A stretch of 64,000 nucleotides of DNA from Anoplopoma fimbria (GCF_027596085.1 NC_072460.1:10526231-10590230), one strand, 5' to 3'. Positions 11,246 through 33,880 are shown, counted from the first letter of the stretch. The notes: generated by a model not told the origin, from the letters alone. Translations and numbers: made by a program.

Positions 11246-13851
11246 CTGTCAAATGAAAAGAAAGGGAGGGGGAAGACATTAGACACAACAGTTGTTGATG
11301 GTAATTGTCCGTGTTTGCTAGGCAATTACTTTTATGATATAAAACACAAGAGGATGGTAAAAAAAAAGAAAATATATTGTCTAATAACATCTTATCTTTG
11401 CGAACACTTTTCAGGTCAGGGTGACAGTTGACAATAGCAGCTCTTTTTTGAATTGCAGACACTGAAAATGATTTGTCCAAGCAAAGCACTTACAAAACAC
11501 TTGTGCAGCAGGGCTTGCTTAAGTGTGCTTAACATTGCATAATAGGGATCATGTCTGCAAGAGAAACGTAAAGGGATTGCTTGTACTCAAACCTGCTGAG
11601 ACAAAACAAAAAGCAAGCTGGTTGTCAGACACTTCCCTGGCATGTAATAAAGCACTGTCCTGGCTCCTCGAATTCATCTGAGCTGGAGGGATTATGTATT
11701 TCTGACATGAAGAGATGACTGTAGGCAGGGCAAACCCATTTTCAGTCCCCCAGGAGACTCACACAATTGATTTTCTCAAGGACTGAAGCGTAATTTATCC
11801 CTGCTTAGACTCAAATGAAGTCCCAAAAAAAAGAAAAGTTGTGAAATGATAATGAGACGGATTCCTCCCGTCACTGATGAACCGTGATGTATTTATTTGT
11901 CTGAATACTCGAACGCCCTCCGACATGTTGATGGCTATGATCCTTTCTGATGAAGCAGCAGATAAATGTTTGCGTGTGATAGGCTGGTTATGGAGTGAGA
12001 CAGGATGAAGAGAGGAAATTAGCCATCGTCTTTGCTCAAACTGACTCTGGTACATTTAACTGACTGATGGCACAGTTTCCTCTGACTACACACCATCAGC
12101 ATGCTGAAATTAATGAGGAAAAAATGGCTAACAACATACAGTATAGTCTATCAAGAGGCAAGTGCCAAAAAAAAAAAAGGAGAGACAACTGAGAGATTAC
12201 ACTTTCATAGTTTCCCAGTTATCTTTGCGCCTCTTATCTTTGCACCATTGAAAGGCATGACAGAGCATACTGATGCTTATGTGAATATATCAACTACCCT
12301 GACACATTCGCCTACTCTCCTCGTCCTTCTGCGTGTACTAAACCACTTAAAGGAAACACTTCCCCCGATAAATCTCATCATAGAGATTTGGTCTAGAGTG
12401 TCATCTTAGTTAGCAGCTTATCTTGCATTTATTAGGATGCAAATGTCATGAGTAAACGTTGGCTTTTAACAATAAAACAGAGTGACTTTGAATCCCTTCT
12501 TGTGCTCCTGGAAATTTTTGGAGTGCTTCTTCTTTGAGGAAATAATTGTGAGAGATGCGCTGAATAAATTATTCCAAAAAATGTCTTTAACAGAAAAAAA
12601 AAAAGAGGAGCCTGGAAATTCAACAAAAGTTTAGATTTCAACATCACACGTTTACTATGTTGTATAAATGTATGGTTAACATCTAAAATTTCCACTACAC
12701 TAAATTAGAAAATTCTAGTTTTAATTTGACTAAAATGCTGTTGCTGCAATTCCACAATCACTGCTTTATGTTTTCAAAAAATGTTGTCACCTAAGCTATT
12801 AAAGCTTGATGAGAGTCCTTGGTGTTGGTTGGCAGTCTAGAAAGCATCAATGACACTGATTGTAAGCTAAAAATGCTTTATTGATCCATGGATAACCAAA
12901 ACTAAGTTTCTCGACCCAGTGCAGCACTCCCTACTTTTTTCTTCATAATTGTGTTAATGTTTGACTATCGGGTCATCTTAAATGAATTTATCTGCCTTGA
13001 CACCACCGCAAGCGAACACAACCAGGACGTGAACCCCTGAGACACCCCATTCATAAAAGCAGGTATCTGTTGGCCTCTAACAGCGATCTCTTGATCTCTA
13101 TTACTCAGCAAACCATGAGACACGAGACATCAGACAACGGGTTCGTGGGGGATAAAAGACAGCCTTTTGATCCAAAGAAACGCAGCACTCAGATGATGGC
13201 TGGGGGAGTCGGGAAGTGTCCAAAGCAGTATTTGACTTCCTCTTCAGTACAAATTAATTACCCTTGTGACCTTAAGTGGTAGTGACAAGGCCAATGACTT
13301 ACTTTCATCCCAAATTGATTCTCTCATTTGTTTGCTGTATGAGATGAAAGTTAATGATAGGGATGGCGTTCAAACTTTGCCTTTCAAGTTCCACTCTCTT
13401 TCATGTATCTGGAAAAAGCCAGTAGCTGAAAAGTGGAATAAGATCAAGGCTGGAATGACAGTCCTGGCCTAAACATTTCCTGTCCCAATTTGCACAAACT
13501 CAGCTGCATTTAAACGGCGAGGAATTCAGCCTCCCATTTAACAAATGCAGATTACATATTACAATGCATTATCCCTGTCAAGTGCTTCATATATATTCCT
13601 ACCTATGGAACTGACATTTCCGCTAAAGTACTTACACAAACTGGTTAATTTCTTGAGGAAATGTAAACGGTATCTTCCAAATTCAAAAGCTTTCACATTG
13701 GTTTACTGAAAGTGGGCCGGACGGCTGGTGATTGGTGTTGGGAGGTCTAAACATTTTAATTAGAAGCAACACATGATGATGAGCGGAGATCTGCAATATG
13801 TCAGGGGCAGCTCAGAGATCTCATCTCTCACTCGATGAACTGTGGATGACG
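11246..13851. other. Non-coding, proposed contactin intron 1 (left part)
   Basis: Begins with the pyrimidine tract of the acceptor for the 11102-11245 exon (read on the minus strand). Beyond that I see no exon or named repeat. Confidence 0.4.
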
Positions 13852-13877
13852 TTTCCCATAATAATTATTATGGGAAA
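13852..13877. repeat. Perfect 26-bp palindrome without spacer
   Basis: TTTCCCATAATAA (13852-13864) is followed directly by its exact reverse complement. It is self-complementary and binding-site-like, or a fold-back relic. Confidence 0.9.
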
Positions 13878-18429
<4,552 letters not shown>

Positions 18430-19090
18430 GTTATTTACCCGAGTAGGCTACGCTCCCTGCGGTGTTTTCGGCTGTTCACCCCTCCTCGGATATCCATGTT
18501 ATACCGCGCATCTATTCACTCCTTCAGCCCCGGCAGCTCCCGGCGTCGAGTCCACGGCGACACTGAAGTTCGTCTCTTCAAAGGGGGGGGGGGTATGGTG
18601 CTCTCGCAGAAATGGATCCCCTAAACTCTCCTCTCCTCCTCTCACCTCTTCGGAAGGCAGACTACCCTAAACACTCAGCGATCACTCTTTCCAACCCCTT
18701 TAAGAGTCCGGGTAGTCGCTAGCAGCTCGGTCCTCTGCTCTCCACACTCCAGTCCCCGGCACATTCATGTAGGGCACCCCGGCAGCCGCGCTCGCACCGC
18801 CGCCAGGCTGATCCGAACTAAGCCCCGCAGCTGTGGCTTACAGCAAAGGAGCTCTGCAGTGTGGAGGGTTTTTTTTTTTTTCTTTTAATTGACGGTGTAT
18901 GATGATTTTTTTTTTCTTTTTTTTTTTTAAAGGAGCAAAAAGTGTCTGTCCGAGCGTCCGGTTAGTCCGTAGGATGAGGACCGGCAGTGGCACGTGGGGC
19001 ATCAGAGATTGGTGTACAGTAGGAGCAGGTGCACAGCACGCGCTCCTCACTGTCCCATCATCAAGATGACGCGAAGACTTAACGAGGCTA
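18430..19090 (-). promoter_or_regulatory. CpG-rich block, probable promoter of the contactin-like gene
   Basis: This block stands out from its AT-rich surroundings by high GC and frequent CpG dinucleotides (for example around 18450-18570, 18700-18830 and 18950-19100). It lies about 7.2 kb upstream of the signal-peptide exon on the same strand. Two T-rich runs (18868-18886 and 18907-18930) interrupt it, and a run of 11 G sits at 18584-18594. I see no convincing TATA box at a fixed distance from an initiator, as expected for a CpG-type promoter. The block could instead drive a plus-strand or bidirectional transcript; the minus orientation is chosen because of the donor sites and the downstream acceptor. 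Confidence 0.45.
18646..18860 (-). other. Candidate non-coding first exon (5' UTR), extent uncertain
   Basis: On the minus strand the sequence CCGAAGAG|GTGAGAGG gives a strong donor with the last exon base at 18646. A second, weaker donor (CGG|GTAAAT) would extend the exon to 18439. The 5' limit is a guess, because the transcription start cannot be read from sequence. Within the block, an upstream ORF of 22 codons runs from ATG at 18768 to TAA at 18700. Splicing from here to the acceptor at 11246/11245 would give a 7.2-7.4 kb first intron. Confidence 0.33.
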
Positions 19091-19320
19091 TACACGAGCT
19101 TCCGTATCTGAAATGTGTGTTGATGTTGTTTGATTTGTTTCTTTTCTTCATAAGGATATTCACTATAAGCATTAAACATGTTTTATTTTCTTAGAATATT
19201 AGGATGTTTTTACCTGAAGTAGAAATTACAATGTGGATAAATATGGTACAAGTAAAAGCCCTGCATTTAAAATACAAATCGCGTAAAAAGTAAAAAAAAA
19301 AAAGTAATCATCATTATATA
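19091..19320. other. Non-coding upstream flank
   Basis: AT-rich sequence just upstream (minus-strand sense) of the CpG block; no element recognised. Confidence 0.35.
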
Positions 19321-19620
19321 AGATAAGATAAGATAAGATAAGATAAGATAAGATAATCCTTTATTAGTCCCGCAGCGGGGGAATTTGCAGGCTTACAGCA
19401 GCGTAGAGTAAAGTGCACACAAGAGACATAGTAAAGAAAGACAAGATAAAAATAAAAAATGAAAAATAAACAAAAACAAGTATTATAAATAAGCAATAAA
19501 AACAGTAGAAAAACAACAATAACTGAAATATAATATTTACAGACAGAAAAAACTATTTTAACTATTATTGCACAGTGTAATGTATTGCACAGGTTTTTAT
19601 TGTCATGTTTTTATTGTCAT
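19321..19620 (-). mobile_element. 3' tail of a non-LTR retrotransposon (minus orientation)
   Basis: Read on the minus strand the insert ends GCGGGACTAATAAAGGATT and then a (TTATC)n tail (19321-19353). Further 5' it carries an AT-rich stretch and the phrase TATTGCACAGTGTAATG (plus-strand sense, near 19566) that I associate with a common fish LINE/SINE 3' region. There is no ORF; this is a short, 5'-truncated copy. Its last 17 bases before the tail are shared with the SINE at 4857-5089. The 5' limit is approximate. Confidence 0.6.
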
Positions 19621-19679
19621 GTGTCATGTGGTCTAAAATGTCAAAAAGTAAACGTTATTGCTTACACACCCATAGGCAA

Positions 19680-19681
<2 letters not shown>

Positions 19682-19749
<68 letters not shown>

Positions 19750-19756
19750 CACGCAC
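19682..19756. repeat. (AC)n microsatellite
   Basis: An AC tract with two ACGC interruptions near its right end. Confidence 0.96.
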
Positions 19757-20089
19757 AGGTGTTTTCAATGATGTTGTCTGATTAGAGCTCTTCTCAGGAG
19801 TGTGTAGGCCGGTGTATGTGATTGACATATTCCTTGCCCTTGTACTGTATCTGTACTAAGCTATCAAGCTAACAATATATAGAGTTTAGTGACATAATGT
19901 GACTCAACAATATACACCAGTCAGTCTAATGCCACTGTCAAAAAATGTAAGCAATACTTGCATAAGCAAATTGCCCCAAAAACATATTCAAAAGACCTAA
20001 AACTGAAGTAACCAAATCTTCGTCACAGATGTAGCAGTAGCCTCTATACAGTAATCTCACATCTTTACACTGTGCACCTTATTATTGTT

Positions 20090-20165
20090 ATGGAAAGTAA
20101 CTAAGTATACTTACATATACTACACTATGCTTGACAGCTATAGTTTTAGTTACTCAAGTTATATT
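20090..20165. mobile_element. Possible fragment of the AGTAACTAAGTA-type TIR element
   Basis: Contains GAAAGTAACTAAGTATACTT and GACAGCTATAGTTTTAGTTA, degraded forms of phrases present in the larger element at 44263-44882. Too short and worn to delimit. Confidence 0.35.
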
Positions 20166-22287
20166 TTGTCTGCTTGCCTATTTGTTGCTTTTTTTGGTAA
20201 CATAGGCCTCCTGGTTGTTTGCCTCCTGCTGCTTTAAAAGTCACACAAAAAAGTGATGATTAAGGTATTAACAATTTAAATAACTTGTACCTTTGTAGCA
20301 AAAATTACTCACAGCAATTTATCATGCGGTGTTAACAATTCTTGCCCACCCACTGCATGTGGTATGGCATATTACCACAAAATTAGAAAGAAACAGATCT
20401 GTATAATGGGTGAATGTGATCAAGCATTTGTTTCAATAATTTCCCTCTTCTACTCAACGAAATTGCCAGCTCATGAAGTTTAAAGAGTGAGAACTTGTTA
20501 TATGCACTGTGCCTGTGGCTCATAATCCATTCATAATGTTGAGTGGGATTTAAGAGAATCTACATGTTTGAGCCAATGGGAGAGTGATAATTACAGCAGA
20601 AATCACTGAATGCCCCGCTGAGCCTTGGAAAGGCTAAGGGGGGGAAAAAAGAGTATTTGGATTAACCTATTGAATGAACATTTTATATAGTCACCCAAAC
20701 ACACAGCTAATAATGGCACATCAAAGCTCTCAGGAACACTTAATATTATAGCCATCCTAAACACAAATAACTGCCACTGGGTTTGAATATTTCATGAATT
20801 TTTTAACGCTGAACACTGGAGGGAAGTTTTCTTATCATTTTACTGTGATGATTTCAACCAAAAGGAAAACTAACAGAATTTTGCCTCATGCAGCTTTGCT
20901 CATTTCCTCTGCTCTGCAGAAGCTGCATGCAATCATCCCTATGCAACAAAGAGCTTTTGATTGTTGTTTGGAAGACGTCATTTAAATACATGAATTACGT
21001 TTGTCCTTAGGCTGTAAATGAGATGCTGAAATGAGCAATGGTCACCTACAGTCAGAAAAACAAGCATTTCTCTCTGAGAGCAAGAGAGGGTACTCTGCAG
21101 AGGTGTCACACTGCCACACGCTCTTTTAGACACATTTAAATCGATGATCTTAAATAAAATGTTGTCTTTAATCTCAAACATTTCCCCTAACTTGTTTATA
21201 TCATACTGTTGGTAGGTCTAAGAGAAATATATAGTTTGTAATCCTCTATTTATATATCTCATAATTTAATTTTCAACTAAAAATGGACTGACTGACTTTT
21301 TCATTTCAGAATTTGTCAGTCCTGTTGACATATTACCTATGTGCTTGTTGCGATTAATAGGTAGCTTCTTTGTAGAGGAGGCAAGAACTAGTTATTAGCC
21401 AAAAAGCTAACTAGCCTTCAAATACCCTGATCTTGACTCAGTAGCTGCTTCTCCACTGTATAGTAGCTGAATTAACATGTTGAATTTAAGATTAATCCTA
21501 AATCCTAAACATGTACAGTAAGATAAAACGTTTTTTTTTACTACTGAATTTTACATTTTTCTTTCCCCATTTTTGGTGGGACTGGTTTAATTGGTGCTTG
21601 TGAGATGCGTCTGATAATAAACTGGACCTGAATGGTCTGTTCGAGCACAGTTTTTTGGCACAGATGGTACCCTGGGTGTGCATTGACTGAGTTAGGGCAA
21701 TCTTCCCTGCCCTTGTCTCTGCATGGTGTCATTCAGTTTTAATCAAATGAAGGACAGTCGGCAGCTCAGTAGCCTACTCAGCAATGCAGACAGCACACTG
21801 GAGCTTATCCTTAGGACAGGAGGATATGGCGCCAAACCAGTGGCTGATGCCTGTGGTTTCTGACCTGCAAACCTGGACCAGGAATGACATTACGGTTTTT
21901 TTCATCCACTACTTGAACCTTAGAGCCTGATAAGGACATGCTATTTTGTCAAAAATGGAGCAAAACTGTGACTTAATGCCACACTTGGTTTAAGCTGTTT
22001 GTATAAATATATACAGGAAAAATACATGAGATTGAGATCCCCCTTTTGCACTGACCTGCTAATTTCAATGATTAAACTCATGATTGATTCCTCTCTACCA
22101 AAAATTGTCAAAAGCATGAAAAAGAAACAACAAAGCCAAATTGAAAGTGTGGGGTTCTGGCATGTTTTATGGCTGACATTGAAATGAATCCATGTAATGG
22201 ACTAAGGAGGAGTAGGAGTAATATGTTTACATCCACAGTGCCCATTTAATATCAAAGTGGAGCAGGCATTTTGCCAAGGTTTGGGTG
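20166..22287. other. Non-coding
   Basis: No supported gene or repeat. Confidence 0.35.
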
Positions 22288-22535
22288 CTGAAATGATTTG
22301 TCGATTAATTCATTAGTTGCTCTTTCCATCTTCTGAAATGTGGTTATTTGCGGCTTTATAACACTTTTATAGCATAGTAAATTCCATGCCTCAGGGTTTT
22401 GGGCTGCTGGTTGGACAGCATTAACAATCCAAAGACATCAACTTGGGCCCTGGGAGCGTGTGATGGACATTTAATTACTCACTGATTAGTAAATGAATCA
22501 CTAATAACAATTCAGTAATCGTTAGTTGTAACTCT
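22288..22535. mobile_element. hAT-like MITE, copy 2 (opposite orientation)
   Basis: Begins CTGAAATGATTTGTCGATTA and ends near AATCGTTAGTTGTAACTCT, the two worn ends of the same family as 7583-7911. Internal family phrases are GAAATGTGGTTATTTGC, GCTGCTGGTTGGACA and TGTGATGGACATTTAATTAC. It lies in the opposite orientation to copy 1 and is shorter by internal loss. Confidence 0.65.
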
Positions 22536-24757
22536 ATTGTCCCTATAGAGTGAATTCTCTTCTCCACAGCTTACATACGAGTGTGTTCATCTCAAGGGTG
22601 TTGAGTGATAGATTCACGGAGCTGAAGCTCACAAGACAAGTGTTGTTCATAAACTAAAAAAGCTTGATGGACACGTTAGGACATACAATCACAGATGTTC
22701 AGTGTGTGTAGTACATTTGAGCTTGAAGCCTTGGATTTGACAGGTAGCTGCCTTCCGTCTGTCAGAAAGTCCGATATCCACCCACTCACTGAGGGAGCAG
22801 TGTCGAGCTTCAACACATTGCTGTGTGGCAGGTCCAGGATAATAGTGTTGAAAGCAGAGGTGATGATATAAAGCAGATATAAGAAATAGAAATGTTGGTT
22901 ATGCCATCACCAAATATATTTGAGGGAAGCTTAAGCGCTGTTTAGGTTCATTGGAGGTATAAAGGAGCTATAAAGAGGTGAGGTTACCATGCTTCAAAGC
23001 TACAATCGTTGCTACCTACTACTGTAGCCTAACACACATGAATCTCCAACCAAACTGTCGGCTGTCAAGTTGCATGACGTGGAATAAAAATGGTGTCATT
23101 TCTCGAAAAACTTCCCATTATGAGTTCAAAAAAGGGATATTCTTGGGGAACAAAAAATACAATTCTTTGCATAAAAATTCAGTAGGAACATCTTGTGATA
23201 GCTGTGACCAGTTTCCATTTGTGTTCTACTCCAAATGTTTCCTCATTATGTTGATAATGAGCATAATCTGGGTGGCAGTACATTTTCCTATAAACCACAT
23301 TTGCTGACAGAAGTTTGTTTAACATAATTTAGACATGGTTAGAAATTTGGGTCAGCCACAACTCTCAATTTCTTGGTTTAAAATAGTCTTATCTTCCCAA
23401 AGTTGAGGCAGCATCATTAAACTGCTAATGAAAAGAGAAACATATAATGGATTTATGTACACCTTCAATAATGTAGAGACAAATGGTCAAAGGGAGGTAA
23501 TAGATTTCTGTCAATTTTTATGATAAAATAATACGTCTCTTTTTTTGTATTTGCATGAAATTGTGCTTAATTTAGTATGAGTTGAGACACAAAGATCTCC
23601 CTTGCCCACCCTCCCCATATTTTGTCAGTATGACATTTAATTCATATGCCTGATACTGTCATGTCTTCTGCCTATTATATTTGGATAAGATTCTATATTT
23701 TGTAACTGCACTAACTATGTCAGCTTCTACAATTCTACCATGCAGCTGATCATGTGATGAGCATACATGAAGAATCCACAATGTTTGCACATTTGCACAA
23801 TATACTTAATAATTAAGTTGATCTGGACATTCTTGCTGTGTGCAATAATTATATTTACATACTGAAATATCATAGATTCTGCCAGCTGTCAGCAAAAAAA
23901 GTATCTTCAGCTCAGTAGCAGTTTTCACGAAAGCAGCTTAACTGACATGAGCTTAATTAAGCAAAACAAGTATTTTGACAGAGGTACCCATTATCTAATG
24001 ACACAGGTGTTATACCAAGTAAGCTTTCAGAAATATTTTCACAGATTATTTAGATTTTTTTTCTAATTACTCATGTTAGTTTGAAATAGTCACAACTTCC
24101 GGGCTTTTATATTGACTTGTGACTCTGGCTCTACAGGCCAAATTATCTGTGTAGGAGATATCTCACGGAAAAATCAAGAGGTTTTTTTTCTTTCCACAAG
24201 CCTTCACTTGCTGCACACTAATTACTGTCTAGCCAAAGCATTTAACCTTGAGCCAATCTGTCTTCTCACTTAGAAAAGCTGAGTTCTTGAACCATGAAAT
24301 GGAGCTACTTGTCCCTCTGAAAGGAGGTTACAACCCAGACTACTTCAGGATTAATCAATTAATGCCATTTAATGAAGTCGTCGAAGTTGTCATTATTGTG
24401 AAGTGTCACAATAAATTCCCAACATATCATTTTAAAACACTGGACACACGATATATGGGCGTTATAAAAAAGACACCAGGATGGCATACCTGTCCAAACA
24501 CAGCAGATGTGATTACAAATAAGCATAATTAATTTGTCAAACTATTCCTGATCCAAAGTAAACTTCTGCTGCCAGTAAATGTATTTATAAAACTGTGGGT
24601 ATGATTTAGTGCCTATGTACCCAGCTGTCTCAATGCAACCAGAGCGCAATGTGAAAGGGGATGAAGGAATGTGCAAATCACCCACTTAATGTAACACAAT
24701 CAAAGCAAAACCTGCATGAAGAAGTTCCCTCTGAATTTTGATTTGTGAATTTGCGCG
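22536..24757. other. Non-coding
   Basis: No gene. Frames at 22978-23307 and 24248-24532 (109 and 94 codons) have no recognisable domain, splice context or codon pattern. Confidence 0.35.
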
Positions 24758-24880
<123 letters not shown>

Positions 24881-24910
24881 TGCAGTGTGGGTGTGTGAAT
24901 GTGTGTGTAA

Positions 24911-27824
24911 ATGCATGCCCTTGAGGACTTTTCACTAATTTGTATACGAGAGCTGTATGGGAGATTTGCTATTATTTTGCTATTCTGTATTTCTTTTCAT
25001 ATATTCTTATGGATGTATGTCAATCCTTTAGAGCATACGAAGGCCACCTAATTGTGGGTACAATTTGTTTAGCAACATGATTAATATATACACTGAGCTT
25101 GGGTAATTTAAAAATGAATGTCATTACGTTATTCTACTGTTGTGATGATCAGTGATGAATATCCTTTTATACATTGCTTTTCATTAGATACATCGCTCTC
25201 ATCTCAGAGCTTGAAAATAATTTATTTTTTGAGTGAAATGCAAATTGAAATTTGCTGTGATGACACCTACATTCAGTGAAAAATCAAAGAACATGCAGAC
25301 ATTAGAGAAAACATTTGTATATAATTGCACCTGCAAAAAAACTATGAATTGTGAATGAATTATTTCAAACTCTTGCCTCTAAGTCTGACTAAAAGTAAGC
25401 ACAGAACCAGCAAAACCTTGGAATAGCCAAGTTACCTAACTGCAGAGGGGTTTAAAATCAAGGGCAACTTCCCCTCCCTTTATCTCAGCTAGTGTAACAT
25501 TGTAAGGAGAATTTATAACAAATTAATTTAGTGTTATAGTGTTTCACACATGCTGCAGTTCCTCACATAAAAGATGCTTTGAAAACAGTATATCAGCAGT
25601 GGCAGATGTAAATTAGAGACTTAATTGTTTGTAATGATTCATGTGGAAACCACGTTATGCTAGTGATTGCCTGTCCACTTTTTCACTTGTCGACATTTGG
25701 TCATGCAGTAATTAGTATTAAGATTATGTGTACGGTGTTTATAGTAACACATTAGCAAACCACAAAGTGCTGCATGCCTGCCACAGAAAAGGTCTTTGCC
25801 CTTTTTTTCCATTTCATGCAGGTTTACCTTACCATCACAGGCTGTATTGTACCTGCTAACACAGAGGAGGCGAGAGAAAGCTAAACATCGGGAATTGCAG
25901 CACTTGTGCTATGAGATTCAGGGAATGATATGGTTAAGCTTTCATATGCTTTGTCTCCAGTACACCTCTGCAGTGGCAGCAACTGTGTCTCTCCTGCCTA
26001 ATGAATAATGCACACTATGACATCCTGAGTTATCTAAAACCAAGTCCCTCTTATCCCTGTTTGAGTGCATTGATTTCCTAGCTCTCACCAGCATCTGCAG
26101 AGGCTCAAAGGCTGCTCCTGTGTGTGTGGTAGGGGGATAAAAGAATAACAACAAGGCAGGCATCAAGCTTGTAGTGCACTCGTGGATACTCTGGAGTTCA
26201 CTACCTGGCGCTCAGATGAAAGCAGAGGCCACGTCATCACGGTGCTTATGATATCTGTAATTAGATATTCAGTTGAACCTGATCTGTGGAGACTGTATCA
26301 ACTTCGCTGTGATCACCTACAGAACAGGTAGCCGACACTTTGCCCTGATGAGACTTACCCTATTTCGTGGCGAGGGCTCGCAGTAAATCCTTTGTAAATA
26401 TCTACTGGCACGAGGAGAGAGCTTTTAATGAGCGGCGGACAAGGATGCTGAAACAGCCTCTGTACTACAGTGGAACCAACCAATTCTCATTTTTCACAAT
26501 CGGTAACATCACTCACCCATGAGAAATGATTATATGCTTCTATTGTAATCATCGCAGCATATTAGTAAGGATGAGAGCAGTAATGGTTTATTAATTTGTA
26601 AAATATTAGAGTCAGGAAAACAACATGTATTCACACAGACATTTATTTTAGATCATCAAGTCGTACACCTTTTACTGGAGTCCCCTGGGTGCTAGCAGTT
26701 TCTTATTATGGTACATTTTGCAGGCGCAGCATACATATTTTCCAGTTTCAATGTTGCATGAAAAATGATTGGTCACACAGTGTTAAGAGCTACAAAAGGT
26801 GTTCGACTATGGTTATTTCTCACTAGAGTCTCGCTTAAGAACATGCTTTAGTCTCCGCATGCCATGTCTCTATGCAAAAAAGAAGACAGACACCAAAAAA
26901 AGAAACAGTACATTATAGACAACGGTTTCAGAATTCAAGGTCTTTCTACTGTCGCCATCTGTCCCATATTTAACAATTACAGATTAAATCAATATTAATC
27001 TTCTGCTGACCGAAAGGGACTTCACTCTCATTTAAATGAACCAATTCAATTTGATAAGGACTATTTGGATAAGCATGGCGAGCAAATCAGCATGAGAAAC
27101 TCTCTTGGAGATTGTCTATTTTCTCCCCTTCCTTGATTGCTTAAAGGACTTAGCACACTGGAAAGTAACTTTAGTGGAGTCTCATCACTGCAATGGACTA
27201 AGTGGTTTCACAAAGGCTTGCAGAATACTCAAATAACTTGACTACTGAAAGGCCACCAGTGCAAAGTATATGGTATGATCTTACCTCTTGAGTCAAAAAT
27301 ACAGGAATCAGAGAAATGAACGCCTCATATAATCCAACTCAAGGGAACATTTTTCACTGTGTTCCAAAATGCATAGAAATCAATATTTAATCTGCACCAA
27401 ATATTGGAAAATGAACAAAACAGCCTGAGATACTAAAAGCAAGACTGTCAATGGAATGACTAATCTTTCAGAATGGATTAGATATAAATTTTGGACGTGG
27501 ATCGCTGTTGCATTAAATAGACTTTAGAGTGTGACACCTTGTGTTTACAGTCGAACCCAACAACCTAAGGGGGCAGAATAAGTTTACCCTTGACAGTCAT
27601 TGGATTCTCCGCTGTCAATTGATGAATAAGCATTTGCAGTGGAAAAGAAAAATTCATTTCGTGGCTAGAACAAAGCATCACTGTGGCAGACACCGAGACT
27701 TGTTGTCTTATTGAAGGTGACCTCAGCATTAGACTGAACAATACATTTGCATGACATTGCGGCTGCTGTGGGTATGATCAAGATGGTAATTCATGCCTGC
27801 GTTGTACAATATCTTGTCTGCCTG

Positions 27825-27830
<6 letters not shown>
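24911..27830. other. Non-coding
   Basis: No supported gene or named repeat. Confidence 0.35.

Positions 27831-27860
<30 letters not shown>
27831..27860. repeat. (GT)15 microsatellite
   Basis: Fifteen GT units, 95 bases before a long CA tract of opposite sense. Confidence 0.96.
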
Positions 27861-27861
<1 letters not shown>

Positions 27862-27954
27862 TGTGTTCACATTCTGAGGGATATGTCTTATGCTTGTTCT
27901 AATAGGCTTTGCTCCAGTGAGTGCTGGGCTTACAGGTGTACTGCCTCCTATACC

Positions 27955-32640
<4,686 letters not shown>

Positions 32641-32679
32641 GTTATAGGAAAAACAAGAGAATGTTCACTACCAACATTA
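32641..32679. repeat. 39-base repeat, copy A
   Basis: Matches 33789-33827 in the same orientation with two mismatches (core GGAAAAACAAG, then GAATGTTCACTACCAACATT). Probably part of a dispersed element. Confidence 0.85.
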
Positions 32680-32718
32680 CCATTAATTTCAGTGTTAAAT
32701 CATCACTGAAATTAATGG
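32680..32718. repeat. Perfect 15-bp inverted repeat, 9-base loop
   Basis: CCATTAATTTCAGTG (32680-32694) and its exact reverse complement at 32704-32718. It starts at the very base where copy A of the 39-mer ends. Confidence 0.9.
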
Positions 32719-33732
32719 GAGATTTTAATGTGATGATTTCAGAGGTTATACTATTATATGATGAGACACAAAAGTGGGCTGCCAGGTTTAAAAGTAAATG
32801 CTAATTGGCCATTCCACCACCTTGACTTTTACACCCTTATTTTCACTGTACTACGAGTATCGAGCAACTTCCTACATTGGGTTTGACAGCTGCCGCTGAA
32901 CATAAATAACTAATGTAAAATAGCTTAATACTGTATGTGTTGCTTGATTTTTTGGTTCTGACTGTGCTTTTATTTTTCTTCGGGGGGGACTGATACGCAA
33001 ATAAATAGAGAAGCAAATATCCACTCTTGAAATTTATTATTTCCCTCGATACAAGCACCTTTCATTTTAAACTTCCTATATTTCTGCAAGTAAATAATTT
33101 AGGCTTATTGCTGGTGTCAATTTAAAATCTATATGGAAGGAGCCAGGTATTTGTGGATGTGGATGGGGGCCTGGCATAAAAAAAACTCCCTATATTCCCT
33201 TTGAAGAAACTGCTATGGCAACAGAGAAGCATCTTATTTTACCTCTTAGATTACTAGGACAGATGGTAATATAGGGAAAGCATCTGTGTGCAGGTCACAA
33301 AAAAAGTTATAGTACTGACAGAAAGAAAAAGGGAGGAAGCATTAGTCAGACATGCACCCATAGGCAATATTACAGAGACTCAGCAGTGATGGTTCCAATA
33401 GAGCTTGGAATGGCTAAATTGCTCCAAACATTGAGGTGATACCACTGTGCTGCAAGTTCTAAAAGTCATCTTGGCCTGTCAGAGTTGGGATTTGTCAAAG
33501 TCACAACCACTGAGGAGCCTCATGGTCCTGTAATGCTCCCTATAGCTGAGTGCTGATACTTCAGATAGCAGAACAGATCCATTTGAAGGGGTTGAATGGT
33601 TCTAATCTTAATAGTGGCTCTAAAAAAGCACCTTTCAAGCTGTACAAAAACAGTCAAGTGTTTGATCACAGTACTACCAAAAACCACCATCATGATATCA
33701 TACAAATGGCAGTGTACTTTGGCCAGTGTACC

Positions 33733-33880
33733 ACTCTTAAGCCATGTTTCCATCCAAATTTGGGCGGTTGTGCAAATATTCAAGAAGAGTTTTAGGAAAA
33801 ACAAGGGAATGTTCACTACCAACATTATCCCCCACTCCCGAAATATTTTTGATGATTAGCCTTCTAATGCCTCCAAAAAA
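33733..33880. mobile_element. Fragment of a dispersed DNA element, with 39-mer copy B
   Basis: Opens with GCCATGTTTCCATCCAAATT, a phrase I recognise as the end of a common fish non-autonomous DNA element, and contains the 39-mer copy B at 33789-33827. The right end is not identified. Confidence 0.45.

Noticed and set aside
18838..19194. Frames on both strands in the CpG block (113 codons minus, 66 plus)
   Set aside because: The minus frame is largely Lys/Asn/Ile from T runs; neither has a recognisable domain. The block is better read as a promoter and UTR.
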